Made by a program: the position numbers and the translations under genes. From Abyssalbus ytuae (GTDB taxonomy: Bacteria > Bacteroidota > Bacteroidia > Flavobacteriales > Flavobacteriaceae), in assembly GCF_022807975.1 (NCBI RefSeq), contig NZ_CP094358.1, forward strand, positions 3,472,001 to 3,536,000: a stretch of 64,000 bases of DNA. The letters are read 5' to 3'. Each line of letters begins with the position of its first letter. Position 1 is the first letter of the stretch. Below are positions 18,450 through 28,053 of the stretch, piece by piece. Below the pieces are notes generated by a model. The model made no database searches. It had not been told where the DNA came from and saw nothing but the letters and a program-made list of their open reading frames with translations.

Positions 18450-18555
18450 AATGCCGAATATTTTCGCAATTTTAACTCGGTTATTCATTTGATTTGTTGA
18501 TGAGTTTATTCGTTAATAGTTAATTGGAATTTTTAAAGGGACGGATGTCTGGTGA
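18450..18555. repeat. Dispersed intergenic repeat, copy 3, with the 29-base block
   Basis: ATGCCGAATATTTTCGC, then TTGATTTGTTGATGAGTTTA and GTTAATTGGAATTTTTAAAG, joined directly to the second copy of the 29-base block. Confidence 0.55.
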
Positions 18556-18744
18556 AGGAAGACGTTACAATAGCTACGATTTAAGGGTTACAATTTACAA
18601 TTTGAAGCTTCGTTTTTTATAAATTACTTTTATCCCTCCCCACGCTACAGCATAGTACTTCCTCTAAAAGACGGAGAGTAACGGAGGTTTAATTACAAAT
18701 TCAAAATACCGATTTTTTTATGTCTTCAATGGTTACTCGTAAAT

Positions 18745-18773
18745 AAAAAAGGCTGCCCTTGTTGGACAGCCCC
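18745..18773 (-). terminator. Terminator of pheT
   Basis: On the minus strand GGCTGTCC, loop AACAA, GGGCAGCC (one wobble pair) is followed by TTTTTTAT, just after the pheT stop. Confidence 0.82.
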
Positions 18774-18778
18774 GTATT

Positions 18779-21205
18779 TTATCGTAATTCGGCTCCTAAC
18801 TGTTTTTCAAAACTTTGTTGGAGCTTACTCATTATTTTATCTATTTGCTTATCGTTGAGTGTTTTTTCATCGTCCTGTAAAACAAAACTAACGGCATAGC
18901 TTTTTTTACCCTCAGGAAGGTTTTCTCCTTCATAAACATCAAATAAACTTATGTCTTTTAAAAGTTTACGTTCACTCTGGTTTGCAATGTTATGAATTTC
19001 TTCAAATGTTACATTTTGATCCAGCAATAATGCAAGATCTCTTTTAACTTCGGGATATTTGGGAATGTCTGTATATTTGATTTTATTATAGGTTACTATT
19101 TGTAAAATATTATCCCAGTTAAAATCGGCATACAAAACTTCCTGTTTTATATCAAAATGCTTCAGGATTTTATTTTTGACAGTTCCGAATTCTACCAGCC
19201 TGGTTTTTCCTAAACTTAACATTATACCTTCTGAAAACACGTCGTTTTTAACAGGAGCGGTTTTTAATTTTTCAACTCCCAGCCTTTGCAATATTGAAGT
19301 TATAATTCCTTTCATGTAGAAGAAATCACCTTTTTGGTCATTGACGTTCCAGTTACTAAGGTTTTTATTTCCGGATACCAACAGGGTAAGATGTTTGTTT
19401 TCTACTCTTTCATTTTGGAAATTATGGTACGTTTTACCAAATTCAAAAAGCTTTATATTGCTTTTTTTCCTGTTTATATTATATGATACGGCTTCTAACC
19501 CGGAAAACAATAATGATTGTCTCATTACAGCAAGGTCATTACTGAGCGGATTAAGCATCTCAACATTGTTTTCCTCTTTTAAATTTTCAGTAAGTTGAAC
19601 GTATTCGGGAGAGGTCAATGAATTGGCCATCATTTCGAAAAATCCGAGTGAAGCTAATTGGTTTCCTGCAATATTTTGAATTTTATAGTCATCATATATT
19701 GAAGTTTGGGAAATGGAAGCATTCAATTTGGAGGTAAATTCAATATTATTATACCCGTAAATGCGTAAAATTTCTTCAATTACATCTGCTTCACGAAGCA
19801 CATCTACCCTGTAGGAAGGGATGGTTAAACCCAGCCCTGTTTCGGTAACGTTATTAATTTTAATATCTAATGACATTAAAATTGATTTTATTTTGTCTTT
19901 AGGAATTTCCTGTCCTATTAACTTATTTACTTTCTCGAAAGCAAGGAAAACCTGGAAATCCTCAAATTTGTTAGGGTAAAAATCAACTATTTCGCTGGTA
20001 ATTTCACCCCCGGCAATTTCCTGTATTAAAAGAGCAGCTCTTTTTAAGGCATAGTCTACATTTTCAATGTCTATTCCTCTTTCAAATCTAAATGATGCAT
20101 CGGTGTTTAAACCATGCCTTTTGGCAGTTTTTCTAACAGAAACAGGATTAAAATAAGCACTTTCCAGGAAGATACTTCGGGTGTTTTCGGTAACTCCGGA
20201 GTTTAAGCCGCCAAATACTCCGGCAATACACAGGGGTTTTTCGGCATCACAAATCATTAAATCTTCTTCGTGGAGTTCTCTTTCAACTCCGTCTAAAGTG
20301 GTAAACTTAGTTCCGGATGTTACGGTTTTAACTTCAATTTTGTTTCCCGCTATAACTGATGCATCAAAAGCATGCAAAGGCTGGCCTAACCCGTGTAAAA
20401 CATAGTTTGTTACATCTACTACATTATTTTTGGGTGCCAAGCCTATTGCTTTTAACCTGTTTTTTAGCCAGGCAGGCGATTCTGCTACTTTTATTCCGGA
20501 AATGGTTACTCCGCAATAGCGCGGGCATAATTCTTTATTGTCTACGTCAACATCAATTTTAAGGGTTCGGTTATCAACCCTGAAATTACTTACAAGCGGG
20601 GTTATAAGTTCAAGTTTTTCTTCTTGTTGAATTAAGCCGGCCCTGAGGTCGCGGGCCACTCCGAAATGGCTCATGGCATCGGCTCGGTTGGGAGTAAGGC
20701 CAATTTCGAATACATGATCATTTTCAATTTGAAAAATATCGGCGCAAGGTGTACCGGGTACTAAGGAATCATCCAATATCATTATACCGTCATGTGATTT
20801 TCCCAGTCCCAGCTCGTCTTCGGCACATATCATTCCGTAGCTTTCCTGGCCTCTTATTTTTCCTTTTCTAATTTCCCATTCTTCACCTTTTTCATTGTAA
20901 AGTCTAGTACCTATTGTAGCTACCGGAACTTTTTGGCCGACAGCAACATTAGGAGCACCGCAAACAATTTGTACAGGTTCCCCGGAGCCAAGGTCAACTT
21001 TAGTTAAGCTTAATTTGTCGGCATCAGGGTGCTTTATACATTCTAAAACATGGCCTGTTACCACACCTTTTAAGCCACCTTTTACAGATTCAAAAACTTC
21101 CACTCCTTCTACTTCGAGTCCTAAATTGGTTAATAACTCAGCAGTTTTTTCTACCTCCCAATCAAGTTCAATAAATTGTTTTAACCAGTTGTATGATATT
21201 TTCAC
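18779..21205 (-). CDS. pheT: Phenylalanyl-tRNA synthetase beta subunit
   Basis: An 808-residue protein of the usual length for bacterial PheT. It starts MKISYNWLKQFIELDWE and contains an EMAP/tRNA-binding OB domain at about 40-150 (VVTGHVLECIKHPDADKLSLTKVDLG), a B3/B4 editing region at about 210-400, the B5 domain, a catalytic-like core and the C-terminal anticodon-binding FDX domain (YPEVKRDLALLLDQNVTFEEI). It forms an alpha2-beta2 enzyme with PheS, which is not in the window. A TATCTTTG box (21371 down to 21364) upstream is the likely promoter. Cytoplasmic and essential. Confidence 0.96.
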   Translation of the reverse strand: MKISYNWLKQFIELDWEVEKTAELLTNLGLEVEGVEVFESVKGGLKGVVTGHVLECIKHPDADKLSLTKVDLGSGEPVQIVCGAPNVAVGQKVPVATIGTRLYNEKGEEWEIRKGKIRGQESYGMICAEDELGLGKSHDGIMILDDSLVPGTPCADIFQIENDHVFEIGLTPNRADAMSHFGVARDLRAGLIQQEEKLELITPLVSNFRVDNRTLKIDVDVDNKELCPRYCGVTISGIKVAESPAWLKNRLKAIGLAPKNNVVDVTNYVLHGLGQPLHAFDASVIAGNKIEVKTVTSGTKFTTLDGVERELHEEDLMICDAEKPLCIAGVFGGLNSGVTENTRSIFLESAYFNPVSVRKTAKRHGLNTDASFRFERGIDIENVDYALKRAALLIQEIAGGEITSEIVDFYPNKFEDFQVFLAFEKVNKLIGQEIPKDKIKSILMSLDIKINNVTETGLGLTIPSYRVDVLREADVIEEILRIYGYNNIEFTSKLNASISQTSIYDDYKIQNIAGNQLASLGFFEMMANSLTSPEYVQLTENLKEENNVEMLNPLSNDLAVMRQSLLFSGLEAVSYNINRKKSNIKLFEFGKTYHNFQNERVENKHLTLLVSGNKNLSNWNVNDQKGDFFYMKGIITSILQRLGVEKLKTAPVKNDVFSEGIMLSLGKTRLVEFGTVKNKILKHFDIKQEVLYADFNWDNILQIVTYNKIKYTDIPKYPEVKRDLALLLDQNVTFEEIHNIANQSERKLLKDISLFDVYEGENLPEGKKSYAVSFVLQDDEKTLNDKQIDKIMSKLQQSFEKQLGAELR

Positions 21206-21363
21206 CCGTTTAAATTTTATTAATTGTTGTATAGTGAATTAATGATGAAACACAATGAGTGGAATTAATTTGTTCTCTTTTGAAAAATTCAGGTATTTTC
21301 CTTTTATTAAAAAATATTTGAAATTTATTAAAGTTTATTCCACTTTTTTGTTCTTACAGGCAG

Positions 21364-21371
21364 CAAAGATA
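21364..21371 (-). promoter_or_regulatory. Probable -7 box of pheT
   Basis: TATCTTTG on the minus strand matches TAnnTTTG about 160 bases before the start codon. The -33 element is not clear. Confidence 0.45.
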
Positions 21372-21500
21372 AGAATACAGACCTTTTGGTGAAATAAATA
21401 ACTATTTAAAAACGTGCTGAGCCATAAAATGAACTGATAAGGCAAAAGAAGCTAAATGATTGCCAATATTATATTTTTGAGTTAATGAAAAAGTATGTTA

Positions 21501-22334
21501 TTATTTTTTTCTGCTCAGGACAGATATGTAAGTAAGTGCAAAACGTTTTCCCAGCTCTCTTTGGGAGTTTGCATCAAAATGAAGTTTATCTCCTTTATCA
21601 GTGAGGCCCTGGCTACTTACAGGATATAGTTTTCTGTCTTTATACGGCATTAAATTTATTACTGCATTAATAGCATCCCACCTTATTTGATCGTATTCGG
21701 AAGCAAATAAACCTAAATTGGCTGCCATAATAATCATATCGGGGTTTTCTATATAATCTCTAAAAATTTTAAAAAGTTGAGGTAGTCTTTCTTTATATGC
21801 CGGCAGAGCACTGGGAACGGCATCACTTTCTCCCTGGTGCCATAAAATACCTTTTATAGTTCCGTACTGTTTGGCTAAGTCAACTTTTTCTTTAAAATTG
21901 CTCAGTAGTTTTACATCTCGGTGTATTTGATCATTAAGCCATTGTTTTGCTGAGCTGCCTCCAACAGCACAAGGAATAAGGGCAATAGTAATATGATCCC
22001 TGGTGCGTTTGGCCAGTTCGTTGCCAAAACTTAACCCGCAATCCAGGCCTGCTTTTTCGGGTTCATAAAAATGAAGAGGTTCTTTTGCATACACCCATTC
22101 ATTATTTTTATTTATGGTGATTACCCTGGAATTCGGGATAGTATCGGAGGGGCTTATGCGAGCTCTTCCTGCCATATTAGACTGGCCTGCCATTATAAAT
22201 ATCCAGACATTTTCTTTTGGAGGCATTTTGTCAACTTTTTCTTCCGTTTTCGGAAAATATGACTTGCTGATATCTTCCTGGCTATATACAAATGACAGAA
22301 AGAAAAACATGATGGTAATTATGGGGCTTTTCAT
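21501..22334 (-). CDS. Sialate O-acetylesterase-like SGNH hydrolase
   Basis: A 277-residue secreted protein with signal MKSPIITIMFFFLSFVYSQ. The SASA-family block FIMAGQSNMAGRA holds the catalytic Ser52, GILWHQGESDA is the conserved HQGE block, and the late DKLHFDANSQRELG supplies the catalytic His. Such enzymes remove acetyl groups from sialic acids or from plant polysaccharides. The neighbour GH43 lipoprotein lies just upstream (80 bases) on the same strand, so an acetylxylan or arabinan role is more likely than sialate. This choice is inference. Confidence 0.88.
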   Translation of the reverse strand: MKSPIITIMFFFLSFVYSQEDISKSYFPKTEEKVDKMPPKENVWIFIMAGQSNMAGRARISPSDTIPNSRVITINKNNEWVYAKEPLHFYEPEKAGLDCGLSFGNELAKRTRDHITIALIPCAVGGSSAKQWLNDQIHRDVKLLSNFKEKVDLAKQYGTIKGILWHQGESDAVPSALPAYKERLPQLFKIFRDYIENPDMIIMAANLGLFASEYDQIRWDAINAVINLMPYKDRKLYPVSSQGLTDKGDKLHFDANSQRELGKRFALTYISVLSRKK

Positions 22335-22414
22335 AAAAAAAATTTCTTAAAGATAAGATTTTAAGTTAAGTCTGCCTACTTAAAGCCTGTTCTGAGGGTG
22401 TTAAAATATATGAA

Positions 22415-24127
22415 TTATTCGGTGTAAACAGGATCGTGTCCTGTATATTCAAACCAATTGTAAGAGGCCTGGTTATGGCCTGGTTCTCCCAGTGATGTTG
22501 TGTACATTGCATATACGGCACCAACAAATCCGCCGGCAATGTGTGTACTTAGAAATTTAGCGTCTATGTCTTTTTTTAGGGAAATCCATTGCTTGTTTTC
22601 TTTATAATAGAAATGGTATTTACTAAAATCTGCTTCTATTCTTAAGGCTAACTCCGGTAAACCGGCCTTTAGTTCTTTGGTTGCCAATAACTCCATATCC
22701 TTCCCGTTTGATTGATAGAGTTGTACGACAGGGATATTATTTTTTAACGATTTACAGAGGTAGTAGTAATGTGTTTCATTCTGAAAAATAATAAGACCGG
22801 CTTTTTCATTTTCTTTCTTGGGTTCAAAGATAAATTCTGTGGATACATTTCCTTTTAAATGTTGTTGCCTGTGAGCTATAAAACTTGGGTTTGAGGTTCC
22901 TGAAACTGTTTCAGGCCTTGTTTTTATGGTTAAATAGCCTTGTTTTTCATGGAGATTATACCAGGGGGTTTTTACTGTTCTCAGAAATGTCCAGTGAAAT
23001 TTTAATTCAGGTTCCTCAAAATTTTCTTTAAAACCAAAATTGTTGTTTAGCGGAAAAAGGGTAGTGTCAATTTTTGTATTTTTCGGGAGAGGGTATTTGT
23101 ATTTTATTTCCTCACCATCTAAATCGAACACAGGCCAGTTATTTTCCCATTTTACAGGGGCTAAAAAAGTTTCTCTTCCGGTATTATAAAAATCACCTTC
23201 ATAGGGCCTGCAGGCCAAAAAGACCCCATACCATTCTCCTTCTTTTGTCTGAATCAAATCTGCATGCCCGGCAGAAGTAACAGGATTTTTTCTTGTGGGG
23301 TCAAGGTGTTTTTGTGTTAATATAGGATTGTTTTCATAGGGTACAAACGTACTGTCAAGATGATGAGTTCTGTAAATTACTTCGGTGTGGTTTACAGCAG
23401 TACCGCCTTCGGCTGTCATTAAATAGTAGTAGTCATTTATTTTATAAATATGAGGCCCTTCTGCCCAAATTGGTTTTTCGCTGAAGTTTACCCCGCCGTT
23501 TACCAGTATTCTGTTTTCACTTATTACTTTTAAACTGTCTTTGTCAAATTCGTTTACTCTTATGGTTCTGTGTCCGTCATATTCCGGTTTATTGTCGGGT
23601 GCATCACTGTTGTAAACAATATAGCTTTTGCCGTTGTCATCAAAAAATAATGAAGGGTCTATACCTTTTATTTCAGGTAACCATTTTGGATTACTCCACG
23701 GGCCTTCCGGATTTTTAGCCGTAACTACAAAATTTCCTTTTCCGTCAACCAGGGTACAGGTTAGGTAAAAAGTACCCTTGTTATAACTTATGGCCGGGGC
23801 GAAAATAGCCCTTGTAACCCTGTATCCTTCGAGGTCTAATTGTTCGGGCCTGTTTAAAACATGGCCAATTTGGTTCCAGTTAACCAAATCAGTACTGTGA
23901 AAAATAGGAATTCCCGGATAGTAGGCAAATGTTGAATTTACTAAATAATAGTTGCCTTTTCCGTCATTGCAAATACTGGGGTCAGGGTAAAAACCTGTGA
24001 GTATTGGGTTAGTATATGTTTGGGGTTGTACAGGTTTCAATTTAGCTTCTTCTTTGGTTTTACAACTATTTAAATAAAAGAAGAGCGGAATGAAAAATGA
24101 AAAGTAAAATAGGGTCCTGATATTCAT
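22415..24127 (-). CDS. GH43 family glycosidase, lipoprotein
   Basis: A 570-residue lipoprotein with MNIRTLFYFSFFIPLFFYLN followed by SC, Cys at residue 22. The five-blade propeller runs from about 40 to 335 with catalytic base Asp49 in FYPDPS, the pKa modulator Asp157 in GIDPSLFFDD and the acid Glu223 in IWAEGPHIYK. A beta-sandwich of the GH43 C-terminal type (about 375-565) follows. Likely activities are beta-xylosidase or alpha-L-arabinofuranosidase. It is first in a two-gene set with the SGNH esterase, suggesting joint trimming of acetylated xylan-type side chains at the cell surface. Confidence 0.92.
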   Translation of the reverse strand: MNIRTLFYFSFFIPLFFYLNSCKTKEEAKLKPVQPQTYTNPILTGFYPDPSICNDGKGNYYLVNSTFAYYPGIPIFHSTDLVNWNQIGHVLNRPEQLDLEGYRVTRAIFAPAISYNKGTFYLTCTLVDGKGNFVVTAKNPEGPWSNPKWLPEIKGIDPSLFFDDNGKSYIVYNSDAPDNKPEYDGHRTIRVNEFDKDSLKVISENRILVNGGVNFSEKPIWAEGPHIYKINDYYYLMTAEGGTAVNHTEVIYRTHHLDSTFVPYENNPILTQKHLDPTRKNPVTSAGHADLIQTKEGEWYGVFLACRPYEGDFYNTGRETFLAPVKWENNWPVFDLDGEEIKYKYPLPKNTKIDTTLFPLNNNFGFKENFEEPELKFHWTFLRTVKTPWYNLHEKQGYLTIKTRPETVSGTSNPSFIAHRQQHLKGNVSTEFIFEPKKENEKAGLIIFQNETHYYYLCKSLKNNIPVVQLYQSNGKDMELLATKELKAGLPELALRIEADFSKYHFYYKENKQWISLKKDIDAKFLSTHIAGGFVGAVYAMYTTSLGEPGHNQASYNWFEYTGHDPVYTE

Positions 24128-24275
24128 AGGTTGATTTTAAATGTTAAAAGTACAGTTTAATTTTTATTGAGCCTAATGGATTGTATCTGTTTGGTAATCA
24201 GTTAATTTTTAATTAGTTTTAGCTGTTATTTTAAAAGTTTAACAGCTAATTTAATTAACCAAACAAATCTTAATC

Positions 24276-24707
24276 ATGAATAAAAAAAATTCTGTTCCAA
24301 AATGGTTTTGGATTGTAACTTGTATTGCTTTAATATGGAATTTACTGGGAGTTTATTTTTTTATCCAACAGCTTACCATGACCCAGGAAACTTTGAATTC
24401 TTTGCCGGAAAATCAACAATTACTTTATGAAACAATGCCTTCATGGGTTAATATAGCGTTTGCTATGGCTGTATTGGGAGGTACGGCCGGATGCATTGGG
24501 TTGTTGTTAAGGCAAAGTTGGTGTATTCCTCTATTCATTGTATCGCTCATAGGAATACTTACTCAAATGTATTATTCTTTTTTTATAAGCAATTCGTATG
24601 AAGTGTTTGGCCCGGGAGGTTTGATAATGCCGGTTATGATAATGATTATTGCTTTATTCTTAATATTTTTTTCCAGAATGGCTAAGGGAAGAAAGTGGAT
24701 AGAGTAA
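24276..24707 (+). CDS. Small integral membrane protein, four helices
   Basis: A 143-residue protein with four hydrophobic segments at about 11-31, 57-77, 84-104 and 113-133. It opens MNKKNSVPKWFWIVTCIALI and ends with a basic tail. Between helices 1 and 2 is a polar loop, LTMTQETLNSLPENQQ. Proteins of this outline in Flavobacteriia are often labelled sugar-transporter-like, but I see no motif to support transport. It faces htpG across a long terminator. Function unknown. Confidence 0.75.
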   Translation: MNKKNSVPKWFWIVTCIALIWNLLGVYFFIQQLTMTQETLNSLPENQQLLYETMPSWVNIAFAMAVLGGTAGCIGLLLRQSWCIPLFIVSLIGILTQMYYSFFISNSYEVFGPGGLIMPVMIMIIALFLIFFSRMAKGRKWIE

Positions 24708-24713
24708 GAAAAT

Positions 24714-24755
24714 AAACCAATGAACTACTTTAATCAGGTAGTTCATTGGTTTTTG
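24714..24755. terminator. Bidirectional terminator between membrane gene and htpG
   Basis: AAACCAATGAACTAC and GTAGTTCATTGGTTT form a perfect 15-base stem, loop TTTAATCAG, with T tracts on both strands. Confidence 0.92.
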
Positions 24756-24759
24756 AAAA

Positions 24760-26637
24760 TTATTTAATCATATCAAAACTTCGTTTTACAAAAGAGGTGA
24801 GTTCTTCACCTTTTAATAACCCCTGAGATAATCGTGCAAGGTCCAGAGATTGTTTTATGAGTCTTTCCTGTTTTTTTTCAGTTTTGGAATTTAAAATATT
24901 TGAAATAAGCTCGTGATTTGTATTTATAACCAGATTATACATTTCCGGCAGATTACTCATTCCAAACATTCCGCCTCCTGTAGCGCTCATTTCTTTCATG
25001 CGGCGCATAAATTCAGGTTGTGTAATTACAAATGGCGATGTGGTGCTATCTAAAGCTTCCAATTGTACTGTGTATTTTTCAGCAGGAATTACTTTGTCTA
25101 AAGTTGATTTCAGCTTTTCTTTTTCTTCTTCTGACAGTTTGGAAATTTTATCTTCGTCTTTTTTAATAAGATTATCTAAAGAGTCAGCATCAACACGGGC
25201 AAAAGACACTTTTTCGTTCGTGGTTTCAAGCTTTTGGATTAAGTGAGATACGATTGGAGAATCTAACAGAACAACTTCATAACCTCTTTCTTTAGCTTCA
25301 TCAATATAACTGTGTTGTGCATCTTTATCACTTGCGTAAAGAATTACAAGTTTATCGTCCTTGTCCGTTTGATTGTCTTTTATTTTCTCTTTCAGTTCTT
25401 CAATAGTATAATATTTGCCATCTATGGTAGGATATAGTGCAAATTTTTCGGCTTTTTCAAAGAATTTGTCTTCTGAAAGCATACCATATTCAATAACAAT
25501 TTTGATATCGTTCCATTTTTTCTCAAAATCTTCACGGTTGTTATTAAATAAAGACTGAAGCTTGTCGGCTACTTTTCGGGTAATATAGCTTGATATTTTT
25601 TTTACATTCTGATCAGCCTGTAAATAAGAACGGGAAACGTTTAACGGTATGTCAGGAGAGTCTATAACCCCTCTTAACATTGTTAAAAATTCCGGTACAA
25701 TACCTTCTACATTATCGGTTACAAAAACCTGGTTTTGGTAAAGCTGGATTTTATCTTTTTGCAGATTTATGTCATTGGTAAGTTTTGGGAAATACAAAAT
25801 ACCGGTGAGATTAAAAGGGTAATCAACATTTAAATGTATGTTGAATAAAGGTTCTTCAAACTGCATGGGGTATAATTCCCTGTAGAAGTTTTTATAATCC
25901 TCATTGGTTAAATCGGCAGGTTGTTTGGTCCATGCCGGATTAGGATTGTTTATAATGTTGTCTACAGTGATTTTTTCTTCTTTTGCCTCATCGCCTTCGC
26001 CGGTGGTTTTAGTTTCTTCCCTTGTGCCAAACTTTATCGGGATAGGCATAAATTTATTGTACTTTATCAGTAGTTCCTTTATCCTGTTTTCTTCAAGAAA
26101 TTCTGTGGATTCATCATTAATATGCAGGATAATTTCTGTTCCCCGTTCTTTTTTATCGGTTTCTTCAAGGGTATAGTTAGGGCTTCCGTCACAGGTCCAG
26201 TGAACTGCGGGTTCATCCTGATAACTTTTGGTAATTATTTCTACTTTGTCAGCAACCATGAAGGCGGAGTAAAACCCTAAACCAAAATGACCTATAATCC
26301 CTGAGTCTTTTGCACTGTCTTTATATTTTTCCAAAAATTCTTCGGCACCGGAAAAAGCTACTTCATTTATATATTTTTTTATTTCATTTTCTGTCATACC
26401 AATACCTTGGTCAATAATGTGAAGCTTTTTTCCTTCCTTGTCTATTTTAACTTCAATTATAGGGTTACCATATTCTACTTTAGTTTCACCTATGCCTGTA
26501 ATATGCTTTAATTTAAGAGTTGCATCGGTTGCATTTGATATTAATTCCCTTAAAAATATTTCATGGTCACTATAAAGAAACTTTTTTATAAGTGGAAAAA
26601 TATTTTCTACTGAAACATTAATACTTCCTGTTGCCAT
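24760..26637 (-). CDS. htpG: Molecular chaperone HtpG (Hsp90)
   Basis: A 625-residue bacterial Hsp90 of normal length. The N-terminal GHKL ATPase is recognisable from FLRELISNATDA, IIDQGIGMTENEI, GHFGLGFYSAFMVAD and GTEIILHINDES. The middle domain includes the SRSYLQADQNVKKISSYI block with the catalytic Arg. The C-terminal dimer domain ends without the eukaryotic MEEVD. It is a cytoplasmic homodimer folding client proteins. It is monocistronic, with about 400 bases before the next gene upstream. Confidence 0.97.
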   Translation of the reverse strand: MATGSINVSVENIFPLIKKFLYSDHEIFLRELISNATDATLKLKHITGIGETKVEYGNPIIEVKIDKEGKKLHIIDQGIGMTENEIKKYINEVAFSGAEEFLEKYKDSAKDSGIIGHFGLGFYSAFMVADKVEIITKSYQDEPAVHWTCDGSPNYTLEETDKKERGTEIILHINDESTEFLEENRIKELLIKYNKFMPIPIKFGTREETKTTGEGDEAKEEKITVDNIINNPNPAWTKQPADLTNEDYKNFYRELYPMQFEEPLFNIHLNVDYPFNLTGILYFPKLTNDINLQKDKIQLYQNQVFVTDNVEGIVPEFLTMLRGVIDSPDIPLNVSRSYLQADQNVKKISSYITRKVADKLQSLFNNNREDFEKKWNDIKIVIEYGMLSEDKFFEKAEKFALYPTIDGKYYTIEELKEKIKDNQTDKDDKLVILYASDKDAQHSYIDEAKERGYEVVLLDSPIVSHLIQKLETTNEKVSFARVDADSLDNLIKKDEDKISKLSEEEKEKLKSTLDKVIPAEKYTVQLEALDSTTSPFVITQPEFMRRMKEMSATGGGMFGMSNLPEMYNLVINTNHELISNILNSKTEKKQERLIKQSLDLARLSQGLLKGEELTSFVKRSFDMIK

Positions 26638-26789
26638 ATTGTAATGTTTTAATAATTATTACGATTAATCATATTGTTTGGTAAAGCCTTTTTCAAAAAA
26701 AATACCATTCAGAAAATAGTGACAAACTGACATATTGAATTTTAACAAAAGTTTTGTTTAATATTTTTTATGATAGATTAAACAATTTG

Positions 26790-26797
26790 TAAATTTG
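26790..26797 (+). promoter_or_regulatory. -7 box before the micro-ORF
   Basis: TAAATTTG, a perfect TAnnTTTG, 31 bases before the ATG. No TTG is found at the expected distance upstream. Confidence 0.5.
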
Positions 26798-26828
26798 TTA
26801 TACCAAGAGTAGAAGGGAAAAAATTGCT

Positions 26829-26885
26829 ATGAAATTTATATACTATTCTATTGGTTGGTTTATTTATTGGTTAGGTTGTTTTTAA
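26829..26885 (+). CDS. Putative 18-residue aromatic-rich peptide
   Basis: ATG at 26829, TAA at 26885; the product is MKFIYYSIGWFIYWLGCF. Nine of 18 residues are aromatic (4 Phe, 3 Tyr, 2 Trp) and the peptide would span a membrane. AGAAGGG ten bases upstream can serve as ribosome binding site. A TAnnTTTG box precedes it and a perfect terminator begins at its stop, making a self-contained transcript of about 110 bases. It might be a leader peptide, a small hydrophobic toxin-like peptide, or a chance frame in a small RNA. No named family is known to me. Confidence 0.4.
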   Translation: MKFIYYSIGWFIYWLGCF

Positions 26886-26920
26886 GAAACGTGCTTTTTT
26901 GATAAAGCACGTTTCTTTAT
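26884..26920 (+). terminator. Perfect terminator after the micro-ORF
   Basis: AAGAAACGTGCTTT, loop TTTGAT, AAAGCACGTTTCTT: a 14-base perfect stem, then T-rich sequence. Confidence 0.88.
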
Positions 26921-27041
26921 TTATAATGAAATTAGTTCAGAATTTTTAAAGAGTTATAATATTCATTAAATTGCGCGGCTTTTTTTGCGTAATTAGCGAA
27001 ATTAATTACCTAAATTTAAAAATTATAAAAATAAGACGACT

Positions 27042-28049
27042 ATGTACAATTCTAAAATATTGGGGTTAGGTTACTATGTACCTGAAAATGTTGTTACGAA
27101 TGATGACCTGACCAAGGTGATGGAAACCAGTGATGAGTGGATACAGGAGCGAACAGGAATTAAGGAAAGACGCCATGTAATTAAAGGGGAGGATACTACA
27201 ACTTCTATGGGGGTAAAAGCGGCAAAAATAGCGATTGAGAGGGCCGGTATTAGTAAGGATGATATTGATTTTATAATTTTTGCTACTTTAAGCCCTGATT
27301 ATTATTTTCCGGGACCTGGAGTACTGGTACAAAGGGATTTGGATATAAAAACTGTAGGGGCACTGGATGTTAGAAATCAGTGTTCGGGGTTTGTTTATGC
27401 TATATCTGTAGCCGATCAGTTTATTAAAACAGGGATGTACAAAAATATTCTTGTTATAGGTTCCGAACTTCATTCAACCGGACTGGATATGACTACAAAG
27501 GGCAGGGGAGTTTCGGTAATTTTTGGTGACGGAGCCGGTGCGGCTGTATTGACCAGGGAGGAAGATACTTCTAAAGGAATTCTTTCTACTCATTTACATT
27601 CTGAGGGTAAACATGCCGAAGAACTTGCTTTAATAGCCCCCGGTATGGGCAAAAGATGGGTTTTGGATATTTTAGAAGATAATGACCCTGAAGATGATTC
27701 TTATTATCCTCATATGAATGGCCAGTTTGTGTTTAAAAATGCGGTGGTCAGATTTAGTGAGGTGATCATGGAAGGTTTGAAAAAGAATAATTTATCACCT
27801 CAGGATATAGATATGCTTATTCCTCATCAGGCTAATTTAAGGATTTCACAATTTATTCAGGGGAAATTCAGGTTAAATGATGACCAGGTGTTTAATAATA
27901 TAATGAAATACGGAAATACCACTGCTGCATCCATACCAATTGCTTTAACCGAAGCATGGGAACAGGGGAAAATAAACGAAGGTGACCTGGTAGTACTTGC
28001 AGCTTTCGGAAGCGGTTTTACCTGGGGTAGCGTAATAATAAGATGGTAA
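27042..28049 (+). CDS. fabH: 3-oxoacyl-ACP synthase III (FabH)
   Basis: A 335-residue KAS III. The triad is visible as Cys114 in NQCSGF, His in LIPHQANLRI and Asn in KYGNTTAAS. GFGSGFTWGS-like glycine-rich end (AFGSGFTWGSVIIRW) is typical. It condenses a CoA primer with malonyl-ACP to start fatty-acid synthesis; Flavobacteriia often use branched primers. It is a single gene here, not next to plsX or rpmF, and may be one of several FabH paralogues. Its end lies 4 bases from the ackA stop on the other strand. Confidence 0.94.
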   Translation: MYNSKILGLGYYVPENVVTNDDLTKVMETSDEWIQERTGIKERRHVIKGEDTTTSMGVKAAKIAIERAGISKDDIDFIIFATLSPDYYFPGPGVLVQRDLDIKTVGALDVRNQCSGFVYAISVADQFIKTGMYKNILVIGSELHSTGLDMTTKGRGVSVIFGDGAGAAVLTREEDTSKGILSTHLHSEGKHAEELALIAPGMGKRWVLDILEDNDPEDDSYYPHMNGQFVFKNAVVRFSEVIMEGLKKNNLSPQDIDMLIPHQANLRISQFIQGKFRLNDDQVFNNIMKYGNTTAASIPIALTEAWEQGKINEGDLVVLAAFGSGFTWGSVIIRW

Positions 28050-28053
28050 TAAA

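Larger units (their letters stand above)
17881..18778. other. Repeat-rich spacer between the membrane hypothetical and pheT
   Basis: About 900 bases with no convincing gene. It holds three degenerate copies of a dispersed repeat (near 17978, 18137 and 18450), a repeated 29-base block (18091-18119 and 18527-18555, one mismatch), one copy of a terminator-capped element on the minus strand (18242-18412) and the pheT terminator. The remaining stretch 18560-18740 shows nothing I can name. Confidence 0.6.
26638..27041. other. Spacer between htpG and fabH holding a micro-gene
   Basis: Divergent spacer of 404 bases. It contains a TAAATTTG box, an 18-codon reading frame and a strong terminator (described separately). 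No other structure is clear, though the last 110 bases presumably hold the fabH promoter. Confidence 0.6.
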
